Part shown: positions 45,385 through 55,256 of the stretch, piece after piece
Layout of the letters: every line of letters begins with the position of its first letter
How positions within the stretch are numbered: the stretch's first letter is position 1
Assembly: GCA_028023455.1 (NCBI GenBank)
Contig: JAQFVV010007273.1
Span: 52,576-116,575 of the forward strand
Direction of reading: 5' to 3'
Source of the DNA: Epiperipatus broadwayi
Taxonomy: Eukaryota > Onychophora > Udeonychophora > Euonychophora > Peripatidae
DNA length: 64,000 nucleotides
Position numbers and translations under genes: made by a program
The notes under the pieces: generated by a model
Databases searched by the model: none
What the model was told of the DNA's origin: nothing
The model's input: only the letters and a program-made list of their open reading frames with translations

Positions 45385-46597
45385 ATTCTTCACGACAGAC
45401 AAAGATAAATCATAGCCCTTATTTCCAGGATGCTGTAAACTCACCACCAAGACAGCAGTTGGTGACCAAAGATGGCAGATGCTATGAATAAATTGTGGAC
45501 CCAGGCAACCATTTGATTATCACCTTTTATTTATGTATTAACAACTGCAGATCACTTTCAAATAAAGGAAGATTGCATAAACTGAAAGAAAAATTGTCTC
45601 ATATTAAATGGGACATTATTGGACTTTATGAAGTTAGAAAAAAAAGGTGAAGAGACAATTGATTTAAAAAGTGTCCATGTATTATACTTCAAAGGCATAA
45701 GCATTGGAAGTACAAATGGAGTAAAATTCATTATAAATAAAAAGTGAAAGAACAGTATTATTGAGATTAATGGTGTATCAGACAGAGTGGCAAGATTAGT
45801 TTATTCAACTCAGTAGCAGATACCAAATGCAGATAATTTAGATTTATGCCCTAACAAGTTCTCATAGTGATTAAGTAGTAGATGAATTTTATGTGGATGT
45901 ATAAAAGGCTTTTGATCAGATCAAACAACATTTCAAAATTTTTATGGGAGACTTTAATACTAGAATTGGTAAACAATTGAAAGATGAAAGTGTTATAGGT
46001 AAATTTGGTTATGATGATAGAAATGAGAGAGGACATAGTCTTGTGAAATTTGCAGAAAAAGAAAAAAATTATATTATGAATTCTTTTTTTTTTTTGAGAA
46101 AAATGTTAAATGAAAATGGACATGGAACCATTCAAACAAAGATATAGCAGTATTGGATTCTATCTTGACAAATAGAAAATATGTAAGATTCATGATAATG
46201 CAAAACTAGAGAGACAAAAATTATTAAGAAAAACAATATTCACAGTTGATATTCATAATCTTCAAAAATATTTTAATGAATTTAAATTAGAACTTGAAAA
46301 TCGTTTTCAAACATTTGCAGATTTTGAAAATGATTCAGATTTCAATAAAATCAATAGAAAAATAACTGATACACTTTTAAAAACTGCAACAAAGATAATT
46401 TCTACTGAGACTAGAGAATCTATGAAGAAAAGAAGGAATATGAAAATATATAAAAATGACGCATTAAGGATTGAATATCTTGAATTTTATAAAATGGTGT
46501 GAAAAAAAATTGATAATGATATAAGAAAGTATAATTGTGAACTAACAAGGGAATTTATAGAAGAGAATAAAAGTTTCAATAGTTTACGCTTTGAGTA
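45385..46597 (+). pseudogene. RTE-type LINE copy L1, 5' part only
   Basis: Matches 55,250-56,550 from the first codons of the endonuclease to the region before RT. Recognisable coding pieces include MGDFNTRIG, the endonuclease D-x-N motif, at 45,944-45,970, followed by ERGHSLVKFAEKEKNYIMN. There are several frameshifts and stops. Similarity ends near 46,590, followed by a run of 12 A. The RT and 3' end are absent, the reverse of the usual 5' truncation of LINEs. Confidence 0.8.
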
Positions 46598-46599
46598 AA

Positions 46600-47480
46600 A
46601 AAAAAAAAGTTACTTTTTATAATTTTTAAATTTGATTTGATATTTTAATTAGTTGTGATAAAATGTTATTTTAAACTGATTTGTAATTTTATGAAAATGG
46701 GATAGAACAAAGCATATCGGATTAAATCCTGAAAATAATTATTTGCAATATTAAAGGAAAGATTAATACACACTATTCTTCCATATCTGTGCTGTCTCCA
46801 TCCACAATAATAATTATCTACAATTAAAAAATAGATAAATAAATATAAAAAATTAGCTCTTAATTTGTATACAGTAATGTATCCACACTTATAAGTATGT
46901 GTGTGAATATTATACTTGTTTTCAATATGTCTATACATATATATTCACATCTCTGTATTTGCGTATGTGTTCAAAATATATAATACAATATAATTTGCTA
47001 TTATTTGCAAATATTCAGATTTGCAACATGCAGAAGTAAGTAGATATACAAATTTGAATAGATGAAACTTCTGAAAAAATTTTGTAATTTGAACAATTGA
47101 CTAATTATTTAAAATATATATCTACTTATGTAAATAGAAACAATGCATAACACTAGCTGAAATCAATATGAAATATTTTAAATGCTCTATATTTACATTC
47201 TTTTAGTCACACACACCCTTTAAATAAAGTAAAGTTTGAATTTTCAGCCCATTCATTTTTTTTGAATAGGTTGCAAAATTCGAGTTTTTCTTTATCTAAA
47301 AAGGAAGAATGTAGCTGAAAAAATATTGCTATGAGGCATTTAAAATATCTATCTATCTATTTATATGTATATTATATTTTTGGTGAAATATTTTTTTTGA
47401 TTTTAATTAGATTTTTGATGTATACATAAAGAAAACATTAATGCAAGAAATGTTTTGTGTATAAATAAAATAATATTAAT
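46600..47480. other. AT-rich intergenic DNA
   Basis: No supported gene. A short CTATCTATCTATTTAT stretch lies near 47,350. Confidence 0.5.
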
Positions 47481-47488
47481 AATTACAG

Positions 47489-47700
47489 TCATACCATTTA
47501 TAATTTTCTTTAACACTTTAACAATACTATTTTTATATCAAAACTTTATTCTAACAGTTTCGACTGTCCTGCAGTCATCATCAGAGTTACAATATCCAAA
47601 TATATAATTATACTGTAGGATAGTCAAAACTGTTAGAATAAAGTTTTGATATAAAAAAATAGTATTGTTAAAGTATTAAAGAAAATTGTAAATGGTATGA
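47489..47700. mobile_element. Foldback MITE, ~86-bp arms
   Basis: Arms 47,489-47,574 and 47,613-47,700 are inverted repeats with few mismatches around a ~38-nt loop. The arms contain TTTGATATAAA, TTCTAACAGTTT and ATTTTCTTTAA blocks. No ORF. Confidence 0.85.
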
Positions 47701-47807
47701 TATATAAAAGTAAAAAATAATGCATAAGAAAAGGAAAAAGAAGAATATAAAATAATTATAGAAGAGAATTTAAAAGTTGTAATGTAATTGTGTACACAAT
47801 CAAAGAA

Positions 47808-48227
47808 ATTTATTTAAATGCACAATGATTACGTAAGTAATATTTACTAAGACTGTAAACCTTAAGAATATGCACATGAAAATGTGAAGGTAGGGAACTC
47901 TATAGGTCTTAACCACAAGCTCACAACTTTAAATTATCGTAATAGATTTCTAACTGTAAGATTTTTCCATTGACTCATAAATCGAAAGATTTCATGAGTA
48001 CTAATGTGTAATAGAAATTGTGGACTTAATCAGTGAAGTATTGAATAGCTTCACACTCTCAGATCTAACCGCTTCAGCTTCATCTATTCATATAGAAAGT
48101 AGGTTGAAATAAAGAAGGGTTCCCCTCTTTTCTTCCAAAGCATAAGCTTGTGGTTAAGACCTGTAGAGGTCCCTACCTTTGCATTTTTATGTGCATATTC
48201 TTAAGATTTACAGCCTTAGTAAATATT
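47808..48227. mobile_element. MITE-M, full-length with core
   Basis: Inverted terminal arms (~47,838-47,932 and ~48,148-48,227) flank a ~215-bp core. ACAATCAAAGAA occurs on both sides (47,796-47,807 and 48,228-48,239), a 12-bp direct repeat that may be the target duplication. Long TIRs with a 9-12-bp duplication would fit a Mutator-like origin, an inference only. The inner-right part matches the core at 11,756-11,815 in reverse. Confidence 0.75.
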
Positions 48228-48239
48228 ACAATCAAAGAA

Positions 48240-48858
48240 TGCAATAAATGAACTTAGTTATTAACTTTAAAGAAAGCAAGGAATGAGCTTGAACATTAAC
48301 TACAAACTGCAAGGAGATAAGAGAAAGTAACTAACAAGTGAAATCCACATTCTTAAGGATAGTTAAAATAAAAATAGTAATTATAAATTACTTCAGAGAA
48401 CAGTAGACTATTTCACTTAAAAGGTGAATCAACTACAAGAATATGCCAGAAGTCCAACAATGCTGATGAAGGATCATCTAGAACATAAAGGACCAGGATC
48501 AGCCTTTTTAGCCAGTTAATCCCTATTGAAAGTTCCAGAATGGATTTAGAGACATTAAAACTAGATATTTTATCTATATACATAAAAAATTTCAATTTTT
48601 ATTTTAAAAAAGTCAGAAATTTTATAGAAATATAGAAATTTTCCTGATATTTTGGCCCCAAAATCAATTAATAAACTATCATAAAAACAAGTACAAGCAC
48701 TTATCAAATGTATGTCTTCAAAATACATTACTAAATTAATGTAAAAGCACATAATATTATAATTAAAACTATAAAGTTAATACAAGTACTTATTGAATAT
48801 ATGGCAGCAAAATAAATTGCTAAACGAGTGTAAAAATATATACTACAGTACTTTGGTA
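48240..48858. other. AT-rich intergenic DNA
   Basis: No gene seen. Confidence 0.5.
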
Positions 48859-49122
48859 TTAAACCTGCAACACAGAGCATGTATTAGACTTGCTGCACCT
48901 TTTCACATTCATATCAATCTGCTGATAACTTTGTAATCTTGTGATCTGACCAAAATAACATGTACAAGGATCTTATACACAATATTTTTTGCAAAATTTG
49001 CAAAAAAAATAGTAATGTGTACATGGACTTTGTACATGATATTTTCACAAGATTTACAAAGTTATTGGTATGAATGTGGAAAGGCACAGCAAGTCTAATA
49101 CATATTCCATGTTGCAGGATTA
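48859..49122. mobile_element. Foldback MITE, ~110-bp arms
   Basis: The left arm from TTAAACCTGCAACACAGAG (48,859) and right arm ending GTTGCAGGATTAA (49,122) pair, with GCAAGTCTAATACAT against ATGTATTAGACTTGC as the best block and GTAATCTTGTGA/TCACAAGATTTAC further in. The centre near 48,990 is AT-rich. A SINE begins 36 bp downstream. Confidence 0.85.
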
Positions 49123-49157
49123 AAAAAAATAACTAAAAGTATAAGCATTTTGTCAAG

Positions 49158-49262
49158 CATTGTTAGCCGAGAGGTCATCGCAGCCGCCTTGCAAGCAAGT
49201 AGTTGGTTGCAGACAGTTGTGGGTTCACGTTCTGGCCGATGCTGTGACATATGGAAAAAAAA
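49158..49262 (+). mobile_element. tRNA-derived SINE, copy 3
   Basis: Plus-strand copy: A-box-like TAGCCGAGAGGTCA (49,164-49,177), B box GGTTCACGTTC (49,222-49,232; two CpG-decay-like changes from GGTTCGCGTCC), GCCGATGCTGTGACATATGG, then an A tail (~49,254-49,262). Colinear with the copies at 2,763 and 8,314. Confidence 0.85.
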
Positions 49263-49264
49263 CC

Positions 49265-50734
49265 AGCAATTTAAAACAAATTTTGAGAAACAAATGGATA
49301 TTAAAAAGACAATTTTAAAACAATTTTTAAGGAATAAATGGATATTAAAAAGACTGATTTTTAAAGTATTAAAAATAATATTAAAAACAGCACTTTAAAA
49401 CAAATTTATATGACTTTTACACTAATGACTTTAAAATGTATGATGATATATAAATCAATATTAAAAACATTTTAAACCAAAAAAAAAAAAAAAGATTTGT
49501 GATCTTAAATAAATGACACCATTATGCAAAAACATGTTAATTTAAATATGCACAAAACAATCACTATATTATAATTTTTTTAATATTATTTACAAAAACA
49601 CATAAAATACACATAAATGCTACTTACCTTGTAATATATAACAGGAATTGTTACATTGAAGCCACAAATTTGATATTTATTTCTAACACACCTAAAATGG
49701 AGATTTGAACTGAACACTCTCCCCCCAAATGGAATTTTATTGAACACAGGATTGCACAAAGTATGCCAGGATTCCACACAAAATTGCTAATAAACTTATT
49801 TTTTTAAAGAAAGAAAAAAAAAATACACAAAAAGAAAGAAAAACAAATTATTATAAGACTTTTATTAAATATTTATCATGTTGTCAGAAAGAAATCTGGA
49901 CGATAACTGAAAATGTCAAAATATTATTAAAAAAAAACCCCCATTGATAAAGATAAACATGATTTCACATGAGATCGAATAACATCGCAGGGATTATTTC
50001 CTTTCAATTTGATGTCAGTGCAAGATTATACATTTATTGCAGAATTGAAAAGGTCTCTGACCTCCCCTACATTGCAGGTCTAATAGCAAAGTATCCATAT
50101 TACTACAAATAAAATCAATTTTTTTCAAATTTTATCAAAAGTTAATACAAGTAACTATCAAATGTGTGACAGTAACATGGCAGGAAAATATATAAAAAAA
50201 GTGTAGCAAGTATTAAAATTTAATGTTACATTTAACAAATAACACTAAACTAATGTAAAAGCATATATTAGTATTTAATGAATTGTATAAATCAACATGG
50301 AAACATGAACATAAAAACATATACAAGTATTTATCAGCAAAATAAATTAAAAAACCAAAATAAATTACCAAACTGCAAAAACATGTACAAATACTTTATC
50401 AAAAAACATGGTGGCATAATACCTTGTGAAAAAAAAACTGTTACTGGTTATAAAATTGAAATTAATACAATAATTAACAAGTAAAACATTAAATTCATAT
50501 TTTATCAAAATTATTTCTTTATGCTGATTTTTGAAAAGTAAATAGATTTATTATTATCTCAAAGCATGGAAAGTTGTGTTCAATTTCTTTATATGGCTTG
50601 AAAAAAAAATGAGGAGGAGAAAAAATCATCAGGGAATACCTTTGATCTTGTGGTGACACACCAGAAGGAAATAAAAGTTTTGGTCAAATTCGATATTAAG
50701 AAGTAAAAATACAAATTAAAGTAGGAAAACAATA
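49265..50734. other. AT-rich DNA with many A runs
   Basis: No gene seen. The GGATATTAAAAAGAC motif occurs twice near 49,294 and 49,339, a short tandem duplication of about 45 bp. Confidence 0.5.
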
Positions 50735-51205
50735 ACACCATCCATCTATTTAACTAGATTACTCATCCATCCATTCATTATCAATCTATCTGTCCATTTA
50801 TCTACTTACATATCTATTTATCTGCTTACATACCTATGTAGCTACATACATACCTATCTATCTACCTATATACCCATCTTTCATCTACTTATCTATCTAC
50901 TTAAATATTTATCTATTTACATATCTATCTATCCATCTATCTACCTAAATACCAATTTATCTATCTACTTACCTATTACCTATCTATCTATCTTTTACTT
51001 GCCTCTGTTTATCTATCAGTCTATCTACCTACATATCTATCTATCTATCTATCTATCTACTTATATGTCTATCTATCTGTTTCCCTGCCTACATACCTAT
51101 TTATCTATCTTTTACTTATATCTTTATTTATCTATCTAAATTATCTTTTACCTATCTCTTTATCTCTCTATCCATCCATTCATGTATCTATCTATGTATA
51201 TAATT
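50735..51205. repeat. Degenerate tetranucleotide array (TATC/TACC/CATC)n
   Basis: About 470 bp of imperfect TATC units with CATC, TACC and TACA variants. The purest part is at ~51,033-51,058. Confidence 0.9.
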
Positions 51206-52795
51206 TAGCTAGCAAATAATTATCTGATCAAACTGATTGTGTTCTGTGAACATTATTTTATTTTATGTTATGGTCTTGCACTCCTATATTAGCCACGATT
51301 GTTTGAGAGTACAGACAGCAATTTCTAATTTACTTATCTTAACAATAGTCAAATGATTAATTAAGAAAACAGGCACGTTTTATTTTTATTCTTATATATT
51401 ATTTTTGCAAAACAATCTGCGAAAGTTAAGGTCATGGAATGTTTTAAACATAATTTACTAATTCTTGAATTTCTAATGCCACAAAAAATAATTAAATTTT
51501 AATTACATCTGGCAACAATTTTCATTGTTTGCTTGTTTTATTTTTTTTTTTCCAAATCTCGATTTAAAAATGTAATTTTTAATTTGAAGCATATTGTAAT
51601 GATTTTTATTTTAAAGTCAAAATGTAATCAAATTTCAATGTTAGTTTGTAATTTATCAAAAGGCTTGTCTTTATAATTCTTTTCTTTAGTAACAAGAGAA
51701 TTCCTTACCATCATACGAGTTCAATACTCATAAGTTTGTAATCCTTTTTTGACTACCTTTTTTTTTTTCATTTTGTCAGTCTCTTGACAAAAGACAGATA
51801 AAATATTCTAGCTCTACATCATTTCTAATTATAATCCATTTAGACGTGTCATTTAGATGTGGATCAGAAGTTAGAGTTTTAAGTTTTGAGACATCCATTG
51901 AATCCTAAGAATAAAGGATCCATTTTATAAAGTTATTGAATAAAATTTCTCTCAGATTCATTTTTCATAGAATTTTTTTTTGGGAATTTTTTTTGTATTC
52001 AATGCACCTTCAATTATTTCCATATAATATCCTTTCAAATACCAATCTCTTCTCAATTAAACGTTTGTCATTGACTTTTATATCCATACTATACGCTAGT
52101 AAATATTCATATGACGGTATATCTATTTCGTTCTTAATCTGATTTCGTTATTTTTTAAAAAATCTTATCCCTGATTTGAATTAAAAAGAAGGAAATTATA
52201 AAAGTAAATAGAATAAAAATTCCAAGTTTTTAATTTTCATAAAACTATTTTTCAAAGTCAATTTCTGAAGATAGATGAAGTGTTATATTACAGTATGAGG
52301 CATATTCAAATTTGCATACATCATCTGTGTAGCCTAAGTGGTTTCTTCTTTATAATCTAAAGCTAACTGCATTTTTAGTAAAGTTCACCATAATCATGAC
52401 ATTGGTTTGTCTGCATAATAAAATAGTTTCTTTATTCTTTATAACTGAAAGATGAGTGCATTTTTAATAAAGTTCAAATGAATCAACAAACATCTACAAA
52501 TTTGAATTATAAATACAAATGAAATATGAGCAAATTGTTAAGCCAAGCTTTATATACAATGCATCTTTATCAAAATTAGATTTGACAATTATACACTGCC
52601 CCAAAATCTTAACATTATAAAGATGCACTACGTCAAAAGCATGACTTAGTAATTTTAAATTTTAATTATCCATACATTTTACAGTTTAAGAATTTTTGTT
52701 ATAATACTATGTTATGCATCAACAACTGACATTTATTATAAAGAAAGACTGTGGTAGACATTTTTCTGTCGGTTTATTTATAAGTATCACCAAAT
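51206..52795. other. AT-rich intergenic DNA
   Basis: No supported gene or repeat. Confidence 0.5.
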
Positions 52796-52799
52796 TTTA

Positions 52800-53640
52800 A
52801 AAAAAAGATACTAAATATAGATTATTTCGCTAATGTGTAAAAATAAGAACAGGAAATTTACATTATTTTGTAATCTAGAAGTATTTTTATCTAAAAATAA
52901 ACAAAACCTTAGACTATGACTACTGAAATTTATATCCATAATAGAAGTACTATTGGGTATAGTGCTTAAGTATTTTGTGCCAAAATTAATGATAAGCAAA
53001 GGCAATTTGATATTAATGTTATTATTAAAATTAAATTTTGCACTGTTAGTCATTAGTTTTGTATTTACTTTTAGTAAAATTTCTTGTAAACTATATGTTT
53101 TAAAATATTATTAATAGAGAATTTAAGTGTCCCTTGCTAATGCACTACTCATTCACATCTGTTCCAAAAATATAAAAAAATATTAAAAAAAGCTTAATAT
53201 ATCTTTATTTTTTAAAATAAAATGAATAATGAAATTCCAACTTTCATCACAATTATATATTCTTTGAGTGATTTCATTTATCTTCAAAAACTTTTTATTT
53301 ACCTATTTGTGATGATAATTGACTCAGTGAAAAGAATGCCACTTTTTAAGTTAAAATTCATTTTCCATTTGTCTCTTATTGATTGGTCATTCAACATTGT
53401 TTAATAATTGTTTTCTTTTAAGTGAATAATACAGTCATGTTTGCAAAGTGATTTCTAAATTTTAATTTAAGTATGGCAACATCCATTTAAGCAATTATTT
53501 ACATAATATACATAACTACTTTTAAATATTTGAATTTTTAATTTGCTACATCATTTCAGTGTATCAAAACATATTTACAAAAAATATTTTTTAAGAATTT
53601 AAATATAGCAGCATACTCTCATTTCCATCACCATAACTAA
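52800..53640. repeat. Mosaic dispersed repeat R2, copy 2
   Basis: Block order is B inverted (~52,850-53,140), A direct (53,148-53,290), C inverted (~53,355-53,410), D direct (53,423-53,625), relative to copy 1 at 4,135-5,525. Landmarks are ATTTATATCCATAATAGAAG in B, AATGAAATTCCAACTTTCATC in A and AATATTTTTTAAGAATTTAA in D. No ORF. Confidence 0.6.
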
Positions 53641-54106
53641 ATTTATCCACAGTATTTCATTTTTTAATTGTTTATCAATTGGCCCATAGGTGTCAACCAT
53701 GACAATTTAAAATGTTGCTTGATCTGATCAAAAGAATTTGCTTATTCATAAAAATTCCTTTTTTCTTTATCATAATTTGAACTTGTTGGAGCAAAAGACT
53801 GAATTATCTATATTACATTTCGAAAATTTGATTAGTTATGAATATAAATAATGATTAATATTGATTTATGTGTTTATAGAAAAGTATCTCTGGTAAATAA
53901 GTATCTTTTCTGAAAAAAATACAGATAAGTTTATTGTAAATAAGATGTTTTCTTAAAAAAAAATTGCACCTATTAAATAAACTCATGTAATATTATGTAA
54001 TCCGGCAAAGTGTAAAAATCGGCTTTGCAATAGAATTCCTTTATATTAGGCCAAAAGTGGGATATTCAAGTATGAAATGCTTAGATTTTCACACATTTGC
54101 TAAGCA
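53641..54106. other. AT-rich DNA
   Basis: No gene seen. GGCAAAGTGTAAAAATCGGC near 54,003 and the palindrome CATTCTATAGAATG, the hAT target, resemble sequences at 58,620-58,790. Confidence 0.45.
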
Positions 54107-54655
54107 TTCTATAGCAGTGATCTTCAACCTTTTCACACCTGTGAACCAGTAAAAATAAGTATAAGGTTTTGTGGACCAGCAAAAATAAGGATAAGGTTTC
54201 ACAGATCAGCAGAAGTCTATAGGATGTAAACTGCTTAACCTTAGATGAGCATAATTGTTATAAGTGATCAAAACAACACTGTTAAATATACAAGATGAAG
54301 TTATATATATATATATGGAGTTTATAAAATAAGCTTTTGTTTTTTAATTTTGAATTCTTTTAGAAAAGTAATAAAAAATTTAATTCTACTCCCTCCCTCC
54401 CCCATAAACATGTGTGATAACTAGAAAAAAATAATAATTTATGTATGATTGATTAGATTTGTTTTCATTCTGTTTCTTTTTTTTTTATTGGGTGAAAATG
54501 AGATAAAAAAATAAATTGTGTATATTAATTAAAAATTTAAACGCTTATTATTTTGTTATTACAAACTTTCCTGCCGGTCTAGCATGGACTGGCAGAAAAG
54601 TTCTGTGGCCCAGCATTGGTCTGCAGACCAAGGGTTGAAGACAACTGTTCTATAG
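54107..54655. mobile_element. hAT-type MITE with 8-bp target duplication
   Basis: The element proper is 54,115-54,647 (533 bp). TTCTATAG is duplicated exactly at 54,107-54,114 and 54,648-54,655. The ends, CAGTGATCTTCAACCTTTTC and (reverse complement of the right end) CAGTTGTCTTCAACCCTTGG, are classic hAT terminal inverted repeats. Subterminal GACCAGCAAAAATAAG and TGGCCCAGCATTGGTC blocks are also of hAT style. No transposase; the interior is AT-rich with an (AT)n tract near 54,302-54,316. Confidence 0.93.
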
Positions 54656-54659
54656 AATG

Positions 54660-55249
54660 CCAAAAAAAAATTGCCAACGTATAAAATATGCCCAGCAATA
54701 AGTTTATCCTTTCATTTTATCATTTTTTCTCTTAGAGTTAGAATGCTCTAATAGTTTTGAAAGTAGCTGCTGATTAAATATATATGTGTGTGTAAATTGT
54801 GCATGCTATATATGGCCAGTGAATAAAAATTAAAAATGTAAAAAAATTTTAATTACATTATTTAATATTAATTTTTAATTATTATTTTTTTGTATTTTAT
54901 TTAATATTTTTGCCCAATTACTGATAACTGGGCTGCAGAAAGGAGTTTGCTATTAACTGAAAAGAGACCCTTTGATTCCTCTTGGAGGCCTTAAAGGAAC
55001 CGAGCAGGGCAAATTCCTAATGTCCACTCCATACGTTCTTGTCATTGCAGCTGTTATTACTATGTGATTATTCATATAGTATATGAACATGGATGGGCTG
55101 CTCACCAACACGCATTAGCCAGCATGGTGAGTTTATTGGCTTTTTACCTCTGAGTTTAAGATCAAGAAACACCATGGTCTTTCTTCTCAGTGCCTGATAA
55201 GGCAGAATGAATGTTTGTGTAAATGATAAATATTTTTCCAATACATATA
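54660..55249. other. Flank and possible 5' UTR of RTE LINE L2
   Basis: From about 54,930 the sequence becomes less AT-rich (GGAACCGAGCAGGGC, GGATGGGCTGCTCACC) and runs to the first ATG of the LINE ORF. It may be the LINE 5' UTR, but the other 5'-complete copy at 45,385 does not share it, so this is unproven. Confidence 0.35.
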
Positions 55250-55256
55250 TACAATT

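Noticed and set aside
50735-51205. CRISPR-like array
   Set aside because: It is a degenerate tetranucleotide microsatellite with no repeat/spacer architecture, in animal-type DNA.
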